Part shown: piece after piece, positions 27,665 to 36,321 of the stretch
Layout: every line of letters begins with the position of its first letter
Position numbering within the stretch: the first letter of the stretch is position 1
Source of the DNA: JAMHWF01 sp964371405
Lineage (GTDB): Bacteria; Pseudomonadota; Gammaproteobacteria; Burkholderiales; Burkholderiaceae_C
Length of the DNA: 64,000 bases
Reading direction: 5' to 3'
Assembly (NCBI GenBank): GCA_964371405.1
Contig: CAYJLV010000013.1
Coordinates: 23,772-87,771, forward strand
The notes under the pieces: generated by a model
Told to the model about the DNA's origin: nothing
Seen by the model: the letters and a program-made list of their open reading frames with translations, nothing else
Databases searched by the model: none
Position numbers and translations under genes: made by a program

Positions 27665-28429
27665 TCAGTCGACCCGGTTGACGAGCTTGCCGATGCCGGC
27701 GATCTCGACCTCGACCGTGCTGCCGGGCTTCATCGAGCCGACGCCGATCGAGGTGCCGATGAGCACCACGTCGCCCGGCTCGAGCGTCATGTCGTGCGAC
27801 AGCCGGCTGACGAGTCGCGGCACCGAGAAGCGCATGTCGGCCGCCGGATAGTCCTGGCGCGTCTGGCCGTCGAGCGTGGTGCGCACCACCAGCGTCGCCG
27901 GATCCAGCCCCGTCGCGACGGCGGGGCCGATCGGGCAGAACGTGTCGTAGCCCTTGGCGCGCGTCCACTGCGCGAACGAGGCGTCGCGGTTGAGCACGTC
28001 GGCGGCCGTCACGTCGTTGGCGCAGGTGTAGCCGAAGATGCAGCGCGCGGCCTCGGCCTCGTCCGCCTCCTTGCAGCGGCGGCCGATCACGATGCCGAGC
28101 TCGCCTTCGAACACGATCTTCTCGACCGAGGCCGGCTTGCGGATCGTCTCGCCCGGGTTCAGGTAGGCATTGGGCGACTTGAGGAAGTACAGGGGCTCTG
28201 GCGGCGCGGCGAGTCCGAGCTTGTCGCCGAGCGCCTTGAAGTTGTTCCACAACGCGATCACCTTGCCCGGCTGCACCGGCATCAGCAGGCGCACCTCGGC
28301 GAGAGCCAGCGTGCGGCCGGTCGGCACGGCCTCGGCATACATGTCGCCGCGGTGCTCGTGCACCGTCTCGCCGTCGAGCGTGCCGAAGCCGGTACTGCCG
28401 GCGTGTTCGTAGCGGATCCAGCGTGCCAT
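27665..28429 (-). CDS. Fumarylacetoacetate hydrolase (FAH) family protein
   Basis: The 254-aa metal-dependent enzyme has the FAH fold. The metal-binding acidic motif is in FEGELGIVIGR (about residues 108-118), with a second Asp in ANDVTAADV. Members hydrolyse or decarboxylate 2-oxo acids (fumarylpyruvate, 5-carboxymethyl-2-oxo-hex-3-ene-dioate, oxaloacetate). The ATG at 28429 starts the usual MARWIRYE region; an earlier in-frame start would add an untypical leader. First gene of a unit with the PanE-like reductase. The substrate cannot be told from sequence. Confidence 0.85.
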   Translation of the reverse strand: MARWIRYEHAGSTGFGTLDGETVHEHRGDMYAEAVPTGRTLALAEVRLLMPVQPGKVIALWNNFKALGDKLGLAAPPEPLYFLKSPNAYLNPGETIRKPASVEKIVFEGELGIVIGRRCKEADEAEAARCIFGYTCANDVTAADVLNRDASFAQWTRAKGYDTFCPIGPAVATGLDPATLVVRTTLDGQTRQDYPAADMRFSVPRLVSRLSHDMTLEPGDVVLIGTSIGVGSMKPGSTVEVEIAGIGKLVNRVD

Positions 28430-28562
28430 GGTGTGGTCGTGCAATGAGTCGGGCGGATTGACGAGACGATAAGTGCGGGCAGAATTAAATGACAGTGAAA
28501 GGTTTTGATTCAACCCATACAGCTTCATTTATGTTTCCGGAACACGAAATGATCACCCCGCG
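28430..28562. promoter_or_regulatory. AT-rich divergent promoter region, LysR gene and FAH operon
   Basis: 133-nt gap between divergent starts, clearly more AT-rich than its surroundings (notably 28475-28545). LysR proteins usually bind such a region and control the divergent genes. I could not fix a single T-N11-A operator. Confidence 0.4.
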
Positions 28563-29531
28563 ATGAGAAACGCGACCTTGCGCCAGCTCAAGGTTTTCGA
28601 GACCGTGGCCCGCCTCTCGAGCTACTCGCGCGCCGCCGAGGAACTGCATCTGACGCAACCCGCGGTGTCGACGCAGGTCAAGACGCTGCAGCAGCACGTC
28701 GGCCTGCCGCTGTTCGAGCAGCTCGGCAAGAAGATCTACCTGACGCCGGCGGGCGCCGAGCTGCTGCACCACAGCCGGCTGATCATCCAGCAGTTCCGCG
28801 ACGCCGACGAGGCGATGACGCAGTTCAAGGGCATCCCCGGCGGCAAGCTCAACGTCGCCGTGATCAGCGCCGGCGACTACTTCTTTCCACGCCTGCTCGT
28901 CGAGTTCGCGCGCCGCCATCGCGGCGTGACGCTCAACCTCTCGGTGCACAACCGCAAGGAGCTGCTCGCGCAGCTGCACGACAACCTGACCGACCTCGCG
29001 ATCATGGTGCGCCCGCCCGTCGACGCGACGACGGTGGCCGAGGTGTTCGCGCCGCACCCCTACGTGATCGTCGCAGCGCCGGGGCACCCGCTGGTCGGCC
29101 AGCGCGCGATCGCGCTCAAGGTGCTGATGCGCGAGCCCTTCGTCGTGCGCGAGAAGGGCTCCGACACGCTGGCGTCGATGGAAGAGAGCTTCGGCGCGCA
29201 GTTCCGCCACCTCAAGGCGGCGATGGAGATCAAGAGCACCGAGACGATCAAGCAGGCCGTGATGGCGGGCATGGGCATCAGCTTCCTGTCGGCGCACACC
29301 GTCAGCACCGAGCTGCGCGCCGGCACGCTGGCCGTGCTCGACGTACAGGGCTTCCCGTCGATGCTGCACTGGTACGTCGTGCACCGTCGCAACAAGCGCC
29401 TGCCGCCGGTGGCGCAGGCGTTCAAGGAGTTCCTGCTCGCCGAGGGCGCAGCGCTGATCCAGCAGCTCGTGCCCTACCCGGTCTCGGAGCGGCGGCGCCG
29501 GCCGCGCGGCGGCACTATTCCTCCCGGATGA
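28563..29531 (+). CDS. LysR-family transcriptional regulator
   Basis: The 322-aa regulator has an N-terminal winged helix-turn-helix (residues about 5-63: LRQLKVFETVARLSSYSRAA, TQPAVSTQVKTLQ) and a periplasmic-binding-protein-like effector domain (about 92-295). It resembles the CbbR/CysB-type LysR branch. It is divergent from the FAH/PanE-like unit, the usual layout for a LysR activator and its target. A strong hairpin follows its stop. Confidence 0.92.
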   Translation: MRNATLRQLKVFETVARLSSYSRAAEELHLTQPAVSTQVKTLQQHVGLPLFEQLGKKIYLTPAGAELLHHSRLIIQQFRDADEAMTQFKGIPGGKLNVAVISAGDYFFPRLLVEFARRHRGVTLNLSVHNRKELLAQLHDNLTDLAIMVRPPVDATTVAEVFAPHPYVIVAAPGHPLVGQRAIALKVLMREPFVVREKGSDTLASMEESFGAQFRHLKAAMEIKSTETIKQAVMAGMGISFLSAHTVSTELRAGTLAVLDVQGFPSMLHWYVVHRRNKRLPPVAQAFKEFLLAEGAALIQQLVPYPVSERRRRPRGGTIPPG

Positions 29532-29555
29532 CGCGTGCGCATGCGCCTTGGCAGC

Positions 29556-29580
29556 AAAGGGCCGCGCGGCGCGGCCCTTT
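29556..29580 (+). terminator. Rho-independent-type terminator after the LysR gene
   Basis: AAAGGGCCGC and GCGGCCCTTT form a perfect 10-bp stem with a 5-nt loop, 25 nt after the LysR stop; the descending arm ends in TTT. Confidence 0.65.
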
Positions 29581-29629
29581 GCTGAACCGATGGTGGCGTG
29601 CCGGATGCGGGCATGTTGCCGCCAGTGCC

Positions 29630-29671
29630 TCGCGGCAGGCACGGCTCCGCGCGGGGCTGTGCCTGCCGCGA
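29630..29671 (-). terminator. Perfect 13-bp hairpin downstream of the gamma-glutamyltransferase gene
   Basis: TCGCGGCAGGCAC pairs exactly with 29659-29671 around a 16-nt loop. It lies 43 nt beyond the minus-strand ggt stop. A smaller stem (GCGGGG/CCCCGC, 29692-29708) sits closer to that stop. Confidence 0.5.
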
Positions 29672-29713
29672 CGCACGCTTCGATGCGCGGCGCGGGGCCT
29701 TTCCCCGCTCGCC

Positions 29714-31345
29714 TCACCAAGCCGCCGCCAACCCGTCGCGGCGAGGATCGCTGGCGGCGACGTAGCCCTCCACCGCAGGGTCACCGAGGCGCCAGATGAA
29801 CTGGCCGGCGCCGAAGTCCTGGTAGCTGTCGTCGATCACGTCGATGCGGTGGCCGAGCGCCGCCAGCCCTTCGACGGTGCCCGGGTCCATCGCCGCCTCG
29901 ACGTTGATCGACAGGCCGGCGTTGTAGCGCCAGCGCGGCGCGTCGCACGCCGCCTGCGGCGAATGGCGATGGTCGAGCATACGCACCAGCGTCTGCACAT
30001 GGCCTTGCGGCTGCATGTTGGCGCCCATCACGCCGAAACTCATCTGCGGTCGGCCGTCCTTCGTCAGGAACGCCGGGATGATGGTGTGGAACGGCCGCTT
30101 GCCCGGCGCGACGACGTTGGGGCTCGCCGCGTCGAGCGAGAAGCCGTGGCCGCGGTTCTGCAGCGAGACGCCCCAGCCGGGCACGACGACGCCCGAGCCG
30201 AAGCCCATGTAGTTGCTCTGGATGAAGCTGACCATCATGCCGCGCTCGTCGGCGGCAGTGAGATAGATCGTGCCGCCCTTGGCAGGACTGCCGGCGCCGA
30301 ATTCCTGCGCGCGCTGCGGGTCGATCAGCTTCGCGCGAGCGGCGAGGTAGTCATCGTCGAGCAACTGCCCGGCTGTCACTTCCATGCTCGCCGGCTCGGC
30401 AACGTAGCGATAGACATCGGCGAAGGCGAGCTTCATCGCCTCGATCTGCAGGTGCTGCGACGCGACGCCATCGACCGGCAGCGACGCGAGGTCGTGGTGG
30501 CGCAGGATGCCCAGCGCGATCAGCGCCGCGATGCCCTGGCCGTTGGGCGGGATCTCGTGCAGCACGTGGCCGCGATATTCGGTACCGATGGGTTCGACCC
30601 ACTCGGGCGCGTAGGCCGACAGGTCGGCGGCGGTGAGCGCCGCTCCGTGCTCGCGCGCGTGGCGCGCGATGGCGTCGGCGACCTCGCCGCGATAGTACGC
30701 CGCGCTCTTCGTTTCGGCGATCCGGCGCAACGTCCGTGCCGCGTCGGCGAAGCGGAACAGCTCGCCGACGCGCGGCGCGCGGCCGTGCGGCAGGAAGGCC
30801 TGCGCAAACCCGGGCTGCGCGGTCAGCTCGGCCAACGCCGCGGCCGCGGCCCATTTCTGCTGCACGACGACGGGCACGGCATAGCCGCGCTCGGCGATCT
30901 CGATCGCCGGCTGCATCAGGTCGCCGAACGGCAGGCGGCCGAAGCGCTCACTCAACGCGGCCCAGCCGGCGACGGCACCCGGCACGGTGACGCTGTCCCA
31001 GCCGCGTTGCGGCGGCGTCGCCGCGTCGGCGCCGTGCTTCGCGGCGAACCACGCCGGCGTCCACGCGACCGGCGCGCGCCCGGAGGCATTGAGACCGTGC
31101 AGCCGCGCGCCGTCCCACAGGATGCAGAAGGCGTCGGACCCGAGGCCGTTGCTGACCGGCTCGACGATCGTCATCGCCGCGGCGGCGGCGATCGCCGCAT
31201 CGACGGCGTTGCCGCCCGCGGCCATCATCTTCAGCCCCGCCTGCGCCGCCAGCGGGTGCGACGTGGCGACGACGTTGCGGCCGAACACGGGCAGGTGCGG
31301 GGCCGGGTGGCGCGGGGTCCAGTCGAAGCTGAAATCGGTCGTCAT
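29714..31345 (-). CDS. ggt: Gamma-glutamyltransferase family protein
   Basis: N-terminal-nucleophile hydrolase, made as a proenzyme and cut into two chains. The product is 543 aa. The catalytic Thr should be the Thr of KGGTIYLTAADE (about residue 350), and the GSGVVVPGWGVSLQNRG motif follows. No clear signal peptide is seen, unlike periplasmic E. coli Ggt. An ATG at 31357 would add four residues; 31345 is preferred because a CACAAT hexamer lies 10 nt upstream. It sits after the second tctBA operon but is separated from it by a terminator. Confidence 0.88.
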   Translation of the reverse strand: MTTDFSFDWTPRHPAPHLPVFGRNVVATSHPLAAQAGLKMMAAGGNAVDAAIAAAAAMTIVEPVSNGLGSDAFCILWDGARLHGLNASGRAPVAWTPAWFAAKHGADAATPPQRGWDSVTVPGAVAGWAALSERFGRLPFGDLMQPAIEIAERGYAVPVVVQQKWAAAAALAELTAQPGFAQAFLPHGRAPRVGELFRFADAARTLRRIAETKSAAYYRGEVADAIARHAREHGAALTAADLSAYAPEWVEPIGTEYRGHVLHEIPPNGQGIAALIALGILRHHDLASLPVDGVASQHLQIEAMKLAFADVYRYVAEPASMEVTAGQLLDDDYLAARAKLIDPQRAQEFGAGSPAKGGTIYLTAADERGMMVSFIQSNYMGFGSGVVVPGWGVSLQNRGHGFSLDAASPNVVAPGKRPFHTIIPAFLTKDGRPQMSFGVMGANMQPQGHVQTLVRMLDHRHSPQAACDAPRWRYNAGLSINVEAAMDPGTVEGLAALGHRIDVIDDSYQDFGAGQFIWRLGDPAVEGYVAASDPRRDGLAAAW

Positions 31346-31375
31346 GGTCCGCTGCATTGTGCCCGCCGCAACGAA

Positions 31376-31397
31376 AGAGCCGCCCTCGGGCGGCTCT
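31376..31397 (-). terminator. Rho-independent terminator of the second tctBA operon
   Basis: AGAGCCGCC and its complement form a tight hairpin with a 4-nt loop. On the minus strand it is followed by a T-containing run (TTTCGTT), 27 nt after the tctA stop. Confidence 0.8.
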
Positions 31398-31424
31398 GCT
31401 TCGTGCCCGTTCCGGGCCGAGACG

Positions 31425-32933
31425 TCAATCCGCTTCCTGGAACGCCTCCTCGCGCTTCTTCTTGATCGACGGCAGCGTCACGACGACGATCATCAACGCC
31501 GCGGCGATCAGCAGGCCGGCCGACAACGGGCGCGTCGCGAACGTCGTCCAGTCGCCGCGCGACAGCAGCAGCGCCCGTCGCAGGTTCTCCTCCATCATCG
31601 GCCCGAGGATGAAGCCCAGCAGCAGCGGCGCCGCCTCGCAATTCAGCTTGTAGAACACGAAGCCCACGAGCGAGAAGATAGCCGCCATGTAGACGTCGAA
31701 GTTGTTGTTGTTCAGCGTGTAGAGGCCGATGCAGCAGAACGTCATGATGGCCGGGAACAGCAGCCGGTACGGCACCGTCAGCAGCTTGATCCAGATGCCG
31801 ATCAGCGGCAGGTTCAGGATGATCAGCATCAGGTTGCCGATCCACATCGACGCGATCAGGCCCCAGAACAATTCGGGGTTGCTCGTCATCACCTGCGGTC
31901 CGGGCTGGATGCCCTTGATCGTCATCGCGCCGACCATCAGCGCCATCACGGGATTGGGCGGGATGCCCAGCGTCAGCATCGGGATGAACGAGGTCTGCGC
32001 GCCGGCGTTGTTGGCCGACTCGGGACCGGCGACGCCGCGGATGTCGCCCTTGCCGAACTGGCTGGTCGGACCGGCGAGCTTTTTCTCCATCGTGTAGGTC
32101 GCGAACGACGACAGCAGCGCGCCGCCGCCCGGCAGCACGCCGAGGATGGAGCCGAGCGCCGTGCCGCGCAGCACCGACGGAAAGGCCTGTTTGAAGTCCT
32201 GCTTCGTCGGCCACAGGCCCTTCACGTCCTTGGTGAACACCTCGCGGTGCTCGGCCGGCTTGCCCAGGTTGGCGATGATCTCGCCGAAGCCGAACACGCC
32301 CATCGCGATGACGACGAAGCCGATGCCGTCGGTCAGCTCGGGGATGTCGAACGAGAAGCGCGGCGTGCCCGAGATCACATCGGTGTTGATCTGGCCCAGC
32401 AGCAGGCCGAGGATGATCATCGCGATCGCCTTCATCAGCGACCCCGACGCCAGCACCACCGCGCCGATCAGGCCCAGCACCATCAGCGAGAAGTACTCGG
32501 CCGGGCCGAACTTGAAGGCCAGCTCGGTCAGCGGCGGCGCGAACGCCGCGATGACCATCGTCGCCACCGTGCCGGCGAAGAAGGAGCCCAGGCCCGCCGC
32601 GGCGAGCGCCGCGCCGGCGCGGCCGCGGCGCGCCATCTGGTAGCCGTCGATCGCCGTCACGACGGACGACGACTCGCCCGGCACATTGATCAGGATCGCC
32701 GTCGTCGAGCCGCCGTACTGCGAGCCGTAATAGATGCCGGCCAGCATGATCAGCGCCGGCGTCGGGTCCAGCGCATAGATCGACGGCAGCAGCATCGCGA
32801 TCGTCGCGACGGGTCCGAGCCCCGGCAGCACGCCGATCAGCGTGCCGAGCACGGCGCCGCCGAAGGCATAGGCCACGTTCTCGAAGCTCAGCGCGACGGA
32901 GAAGCCGAGCAGCAGGTTGTTGAGCAGTTCCAT
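31425..32933 (-). CDS. tctA: Tripartite tricarboxylate transporter, large membrane subunit TctA (second system)
   Basis: The 502-aa polytopic protein has the TctA signature GVLPGLGPVATIAMLLPSIY (about residues 37-56), YYGSQYGGSTTAILINVPGE and the second repeat TLGIPPNPVMALMVGA. It is clearly diverged from the TctA at 13270-14799 (for example GPVATIAM against GGANGVAIL), so it is a different transporter and not a recent duplicate. It lies 13 nt after tctB on the minus strand. No tctC gene is nearby; an unlinked Bug protein must supply substrate. Confidence 0.93.
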   Translation of the reverse strand: MELLNNLLLGFSVALSFENVAYAFGGAVLGTLIGVLPGLGPVATIAMLLPSIYALDPTPALIMLAGIYYGSQYGGSTTAILINVPGESSSVVTAIDGYQMARRGRAGAALAAAGLGSFFAGTVATMVIAAFAPPLTELAFKFGPAEYFSLMVLGLIGAVVLASGSLMKAIAMIILGLLLGQINTDVISGTPRFSFDIPELTDGIGFVVIAMGVFGFGEIIANLGKPAEHREVFTKDVKGLWPTKQDFKQAFPSVLRGTALGSILGVLPGGGALLSSFATYTMEKKLAGPTSQFGKGDIRGVAGPESANNAGAQTSFIPMLTLGIPPNPVMALMVGAMTIKGIQPGPQVMTSNPELFWGLIASMWIGNLMLIILNLPLIGIWIKLLTVPYRLLFPAIMTFCCIGLYTLNNNNFDVYMAAIFSLVGFVFYKLNCEAAPLLLGFILGPMMEENLRRALLLSRGDWTTFATRPLSAGLLIAAALMIVVVTLPSIKKKREEAFQEAD

Positions 32934-32946
32934 GTGCCTTCGCCTC

Positions 32947-33417
32947 TCAGCCCGCCGTCTTGAGGAAGGTCGGCCACAGCGGAATGATCAGCCCCAGACC
33001 CCAGATGAAGATGCCCCAACTCGCCACTGTCAGCACGATGCTGTTGATGATGGCCTCTTTCCACCTGAACTCGTCGCCGGCCAGCGCCGCGATGATGACC
33101 AGCAGCGGCAGCGTGATCACCATGCCCAGCCGCGGCAGCGCGGCACCGAAGACGACGACCGCCCCGACGATGATCAGCAGCGGCCGCCACGCCACGCCGC
33201 CGATCGGGTCGCCGCCCTCGCTCTCGATGACGAGCGCCTTGAACAGCTCGACCGCCCCGAGGATGGCCAGGAGCACGCCGAGCCCGAACGGAAAGTAGCC
33301 CGGCCCCGGCCGCGCCGACGAGCCGAAGCTGTAGGCCGTCGACCCCCAGGTGAAACCGACCCCGACGACGAGGAACATCACCCCCGCCCAGAAGTCGCGC
33401 TGACTCTTGATTCTCAT
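32947..33417 (-). CDS. tctB: Tripartite tricarboxylate transporter, small membrane subunit TctB (second system)
   Basis: The 156-aa membrane protein has about four hydrophobic segments, with the TctB pattern SSARPGPGYFPFGLG near residue 38. It pairs with the TctA encoded 13 nt downstream. The 178-nt gap upstream (33418-33595) should hold its promoter; I see no clear element there and no copy of the Fnr-like box. Confidence 0.88.
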   Translation of the reverse strand: MRIKSQRDFWAGVMFLVVGVGFTWGSTAYSFGSSARPGPGYFPFGLGVLLAILGAVELFKALVIESEGGDPIGGVAWRPLLIIVGAVVVFGAALPRLGMVITLPLLVIIAALAGDEFRWKEAIINSIVLTVASWGIFIWGLGLIIPLWPTFLKTAG

Positions 33418-33595
33418 CCGCCCGCCCCGAATAGTCTCGTTCGTGATTCTAGAGAGGCCCCGAGCCTCCCAAGGCGCCTACTACCTAGGGCAAACCTTGA
33501 TCGCGGGACACCGACCGCCAAAGTACGGCCCGCATCATTGACAGCACCTGTGCGCTGCGCTACCCGCTCGGCACAAACCGGTGGAGTGACCCGGC

Positions 33596-35407
33596 CTACT
33601 CCCAGGCCGGCGTGCTGCGCAGCACTTCCTCGAGCGTCGTCGTGCCTTCGGCCACCTTCATCGCGCCGGCCAACCGCAGCGGGCGCATGCCGTGCTTGGC
33701 GGCGAGCTGGCGCAACTTGGCCGCATCGGCCACCGGGTGCACCGCCGCCTGCGCGGCTTCGTCGAGCAGCAGCAGCTCGTAGAGGCCGGCGCGGCCACGA
33801 TAGCCCGTCATGCGGCATTCGAGGCAGCCGACCGGGCGATACGGCGTGAAGCCGCCCGACAGGCGCCACGGCTTGACGACTTCGGCCAGCGTCTCGCGCG
33901 TCGTCGCCGCGTCGGGCTGCTTGCACGCCGGGCACAGCGTGCGCACCAGGCGCTGCGCCAGCACGCCGGCGACCGTCGCGCCGATCAGGTACGGCGGCAC
34001 GCCGAGGTCGGCCAGCCGCGTGATCGCCGAGGCAGCGTCGTTGGTGTGCAGCGTGCTGAAGACGAGGTGGCCGGTGAGCGCCGACTGGATCGCCATCTCG
34101 GCCGTCTCGAGGTCGCGGACTTCGCCGACCATGATGATGTCCGGGTCCTGGCGCATCAGCGCACGCACGCCTTCGGCGAAGCCGAGGTCGAGCGCGGGCT
34201 GCACCTGCGTCTGGTTGAACGCGGGCTCGATCATCTCGATCGGATCCTCGATCGTGCAGACGTTGACCTCGTCGGTCGCCAGGCGCTTCAGGGTCGAGTA
34301 CAGCGTCGTCGTCTTGCCCGAGCCCGTCGGCCCCGTGACGAGCACGATGCCGTTGGGCCGAGCAACGAGCGCCTCCCAGCGCTCGGCGTCGTGCGTCGAG
34401 AAGCCGAGGGCGTCGAGGGTCTTGACCGTCGTGTCGGGGTCGAAGATGCGCATCACGAGCTTCTCGCCGAAGGCCGTGGGCAGCGTCGACAGCCGCATCT
34501 CGACCTCGTCGCCGTGCGTGCCGCCGCTGCCCGGCGCGCGCGTCTTGATGCGGCCGTCCTGCGGGCGGCGGCGCTCGATGACGTCCATGCGGCCGAGCAG
34601 CTTGATGCGCGCCGTCATCGCGTTGACGACGCCCATCGGCAGCTGGTAGACGGTGTGCAGCACGCCGTCGATGCGAAAACGGATCGCGCCGAGGTCGCGC
34701 CGCGGCTCGAGGTGGATGTCGCTGGCGCGCTGGTCGAAGGCGTACTGCCAGAGCCAGTCGACGACCTGCACCACGCCCTGGTCGTTGGCGTCGAGCTGCT
34801 TGTTCGACCTGCCCAGCTCGACGAGCTGCTCGAAGCTGGCGCTGCTCGACGCCTCGCCGCTCTTTTGCGCGGCGCGCACCGATTTCGCGAGTGTGAAGAA
34901 CTCCGTCGTGTAGCGCTGCAGCTCCTGCGGGCTGGCCACGACGAGCTTGATCGTGCGCTTGGTGTGCGCCGCGATCTCGGCCAGCCAGCCGGTATCGAAC
35001 GGCTCGCAGGTCGCCACCGTCACTTCCGTCGCGCCGTACTGCAGCGGCAGCGCGCGGCGCGCCTCGGCATAGTTGATCGACATCACGTCGGCGACGCGGC
35101 CGACGTCGACCTTCAGCGGATCGATGCGCAGATAGGGCAAGTCGGCGCGCCCGGCCAGCCACTGCGTCAGCGCCTCGGTATCGAGCGTGCGGCCGGTGCG
35201 GGCGTCGGCGAGCCCGGCATTGCCCAGCCGCACCAGCGGGTGCTGCGCGCTGCTGCCCGCGCCGAATCGCTTGCGCGTGCGCTCGGCGTCGGCCGCCGCG
35301 ACGACGCCGTCTTCGCGCAGCCACTGCAACACATGCTGCCATTCGAGGCGGCCGAGGTAGCTGCCGGCCGGCTTGCGCGGCGCGACCGGCGTCGAGGCGA
35401 TCTTCAT
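33596..35407 (-). CDS. GspE/PulE/PilB-family secretion or pilus ATPase
   Basis: The 603-aa hexameric ATPase of type II secretion/type IV pilus systems has an N-terminal MshE/GspE_N-like domain (about 60-150). The ATPase core carries Walker A GPTGSGKTT, an Asp box (CTIEDPIE) and a Walker B region (RQDPDIIMVGEVRD). The CxxC...CxxC zinc motif is present (CPACKQ, CLEC). The ATG overlaps the preceding gene's stop (ATGA). No gspF, pilC or other secretion gene is nearby, so its machine is encoded elsewhere or it acts alone. Confidence 0.9.
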   Translation of the reverse strand: MKIASTPVAPRKPAGSYLGRLEWQHVLQWLREDGVVAAADAERTRKRFGAGSSAQHPLVRLGNAGLADARTGRTLDTEALTQWLAGRADLPYLRIDPLKVDVGRVADVMSINYAEARRALPLQYGATEVTVATCEPFDTGWLAEIAAHTKRTIKLVVASPQELQRYTTEFFTLAKSVRAAQKSGEASSSASFEQLVELGRSNKQLDANDQGVVQVVDWLWQYAFDQRASDIHLEPRRDLGAIRFRIDGVLHTVYQLPMGVVNAMTARIKLLGRMDVIERRRPQDGRIKTRAPGSGGTHGDEVEMRLSTLPTAFGEKLVMRIFDPDTTVKTLDALGFSTHDAERWEALVARPNGIVLVTGPTGSGKTTTLYSTLKRLATDEVNVCTIEDPIEMIEPAFNQTQVQPALDLGFAEGVRALMRQDPDIIMVGEVRDLETAEMAIQSALTGHLVFSTLHTNDAASAITRLADLGVPPYLIGATVAGVLAQRLVRTLCPACKQPDAATTRETLAEVVKPWRLSGGFTPYRPVGCLECRMTGYRGRAGLYELLLLDEAAQAAVHPVADAAKLRQLAAKHGMRPLRLAGAMKVAEGTTTLEEVLRSTPAWE

Positions 35408-36321
35408 GCGGAAGGGGTTCCGGGCAGTGACTGGGGCGGCAACGGCCGGATCATGCGCAGCCATTTGCGCGCCGGCAAGCCGTAGCGGCTCTCGATGCAT
35501 TCTGCGCGCAACGCCAGCTCGTCCTTCGCGGGCAGTCCGGCTCCGCGCAGCGCCAGCACGACGGTGTTGCCCTCGGCCGTCGGCTGCATCGTCCAGACCC
35601 GCGGCGCATCGTCGCGATGCCCGAACGCGGCCGCGATGCGCCGCGCGCTGCGCTCGAAGCTCGCGTCGCGGCCGAACAGGTTGACCGACATGACGCCGCC
35701 GTCGGCGAGCACGCGATGGCAGCCGGCGTAGAAGGCGTCATCGTCGAGCGCCGGCGCCGCGGCCTCGTGGTCGTACAGGTCGACGCTGAGCGCGTGCACG
35801 CTCGCGGAGTGGCGCGGGTCGGCGACCCACCGGCCGGCGTCGCCCTGCAGCACCGTCAGCCGCGCGTCGTCGGCCGGCAGTTGAAACCACAGCCGGCAGG
35901 CATCGATCACCGTCGGATTCAGCTCGACGGCCGTGGTGCGCATGCGCAGCACCTTGTGCGTGAAGCGCGTGATCGCGCCGGCGCCGAGCCCGAGCTGCAC
36001 CGCGTGGCCGTCGCCGACTTCATCGCTCGGCCGCAGCAGCATCCAGGCCATCATGCGGCGCACGTACTCCAGCTCGATGGCGCGCGGCGCACGCAGCCGC
36101 ATCGCGCCCTGCACCCACGGCGTGCCCAGGTGCAGGTAGCGCACGCCGTCGGCTTCAGAGATGGTGGCTGGAGCGAAGCTGACGGCCCCTCGCCCGCCGG
36201 GTACGGCGATCGATCCCCCGGGGCCACGAGGGGCCCCTTCGTTCCCTATGGGATCGCGGGCCGGCTTGCGAGCGGCCCGGCGCTCGGCCCGCGGCGCGAC
36301 GATCGACACCGGACGTTTCAT
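35404..36321 (-). CDS. Spermidine-synthase-like methyltransferase-fold protein
   Basis: The 305-aa product has a spermidine/spermine synthase-like core at residues about 50-290 (ADGVRYLHLGTPWVQGAMRL, the nucleotide loop GLGAGAITRF, AVELNPTVIDACR, and DLYDHEAA in place of the polyamine-site motif). Such proteins often lack true aminopropyltransferase activity, so I do not call speE. The first ~45 residues are encoded by a ~118-bp palindromic repeat also found near 56 kb and look like an added leader. The start at 36321 is supported by an ATGA overlap with the glycosylase gene. Confidence 0.75.
   Translation of the reverse strand: MKRPVSIVAPRAERRAARKPARDPIGNEGAPRGPGGSIAVPGGRGAVSFAPATISEADGVRYLHLGTPWVQGAMRLRAPRAIELEYVRRMMAWMLLRPSDEVGDGHAVQLGLGAGAITRFTHKVLRMRTTAVELNPTVIDACRLWFQLPADDARLTVLQGDAGRWVADPRHSASVHALSVDLYDHEAAAPALDDDAFYAGCHRVLADGGVMSVNLFGRDASFERSARRIAAAFGHRDDAPRVWTMQPTAEGNTVVLALRGAGLPAKDELALRAECIESRYGLPARKWLRMIRPLPPQSLPGTPSA
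36180..36297 (-). repeat. 118-bp palindromic repeat, copy 1 (inside the 5' end of a gene)
   Basis: Homologous to 55955-56071 over its full length with scattered differences. Contains GATCCC...GGGATC outer arms, GGGGCC/GGCCCC inner palindromes and a GCGGGCC...GGCCCGC pair. On the minus strand it ends in AGGGGCCGTCA, the position where copy 2 reads AGGGGCGGTCATG. Confidence 0.8.

Noticed and set aside
33418..33595. Fnr-like box upstream of the second tctBA operon
   Set aside because: TTGAT and TTGAC half-sites occur, but without a matching second half at 4-nt spacing.
35404..36321. True spermidine synthase (speE)
   Set aside because: The fold is right, but the key polyamine-site motif is altered, no speD or other polyamine gene is near, and many such proteins have other roles.
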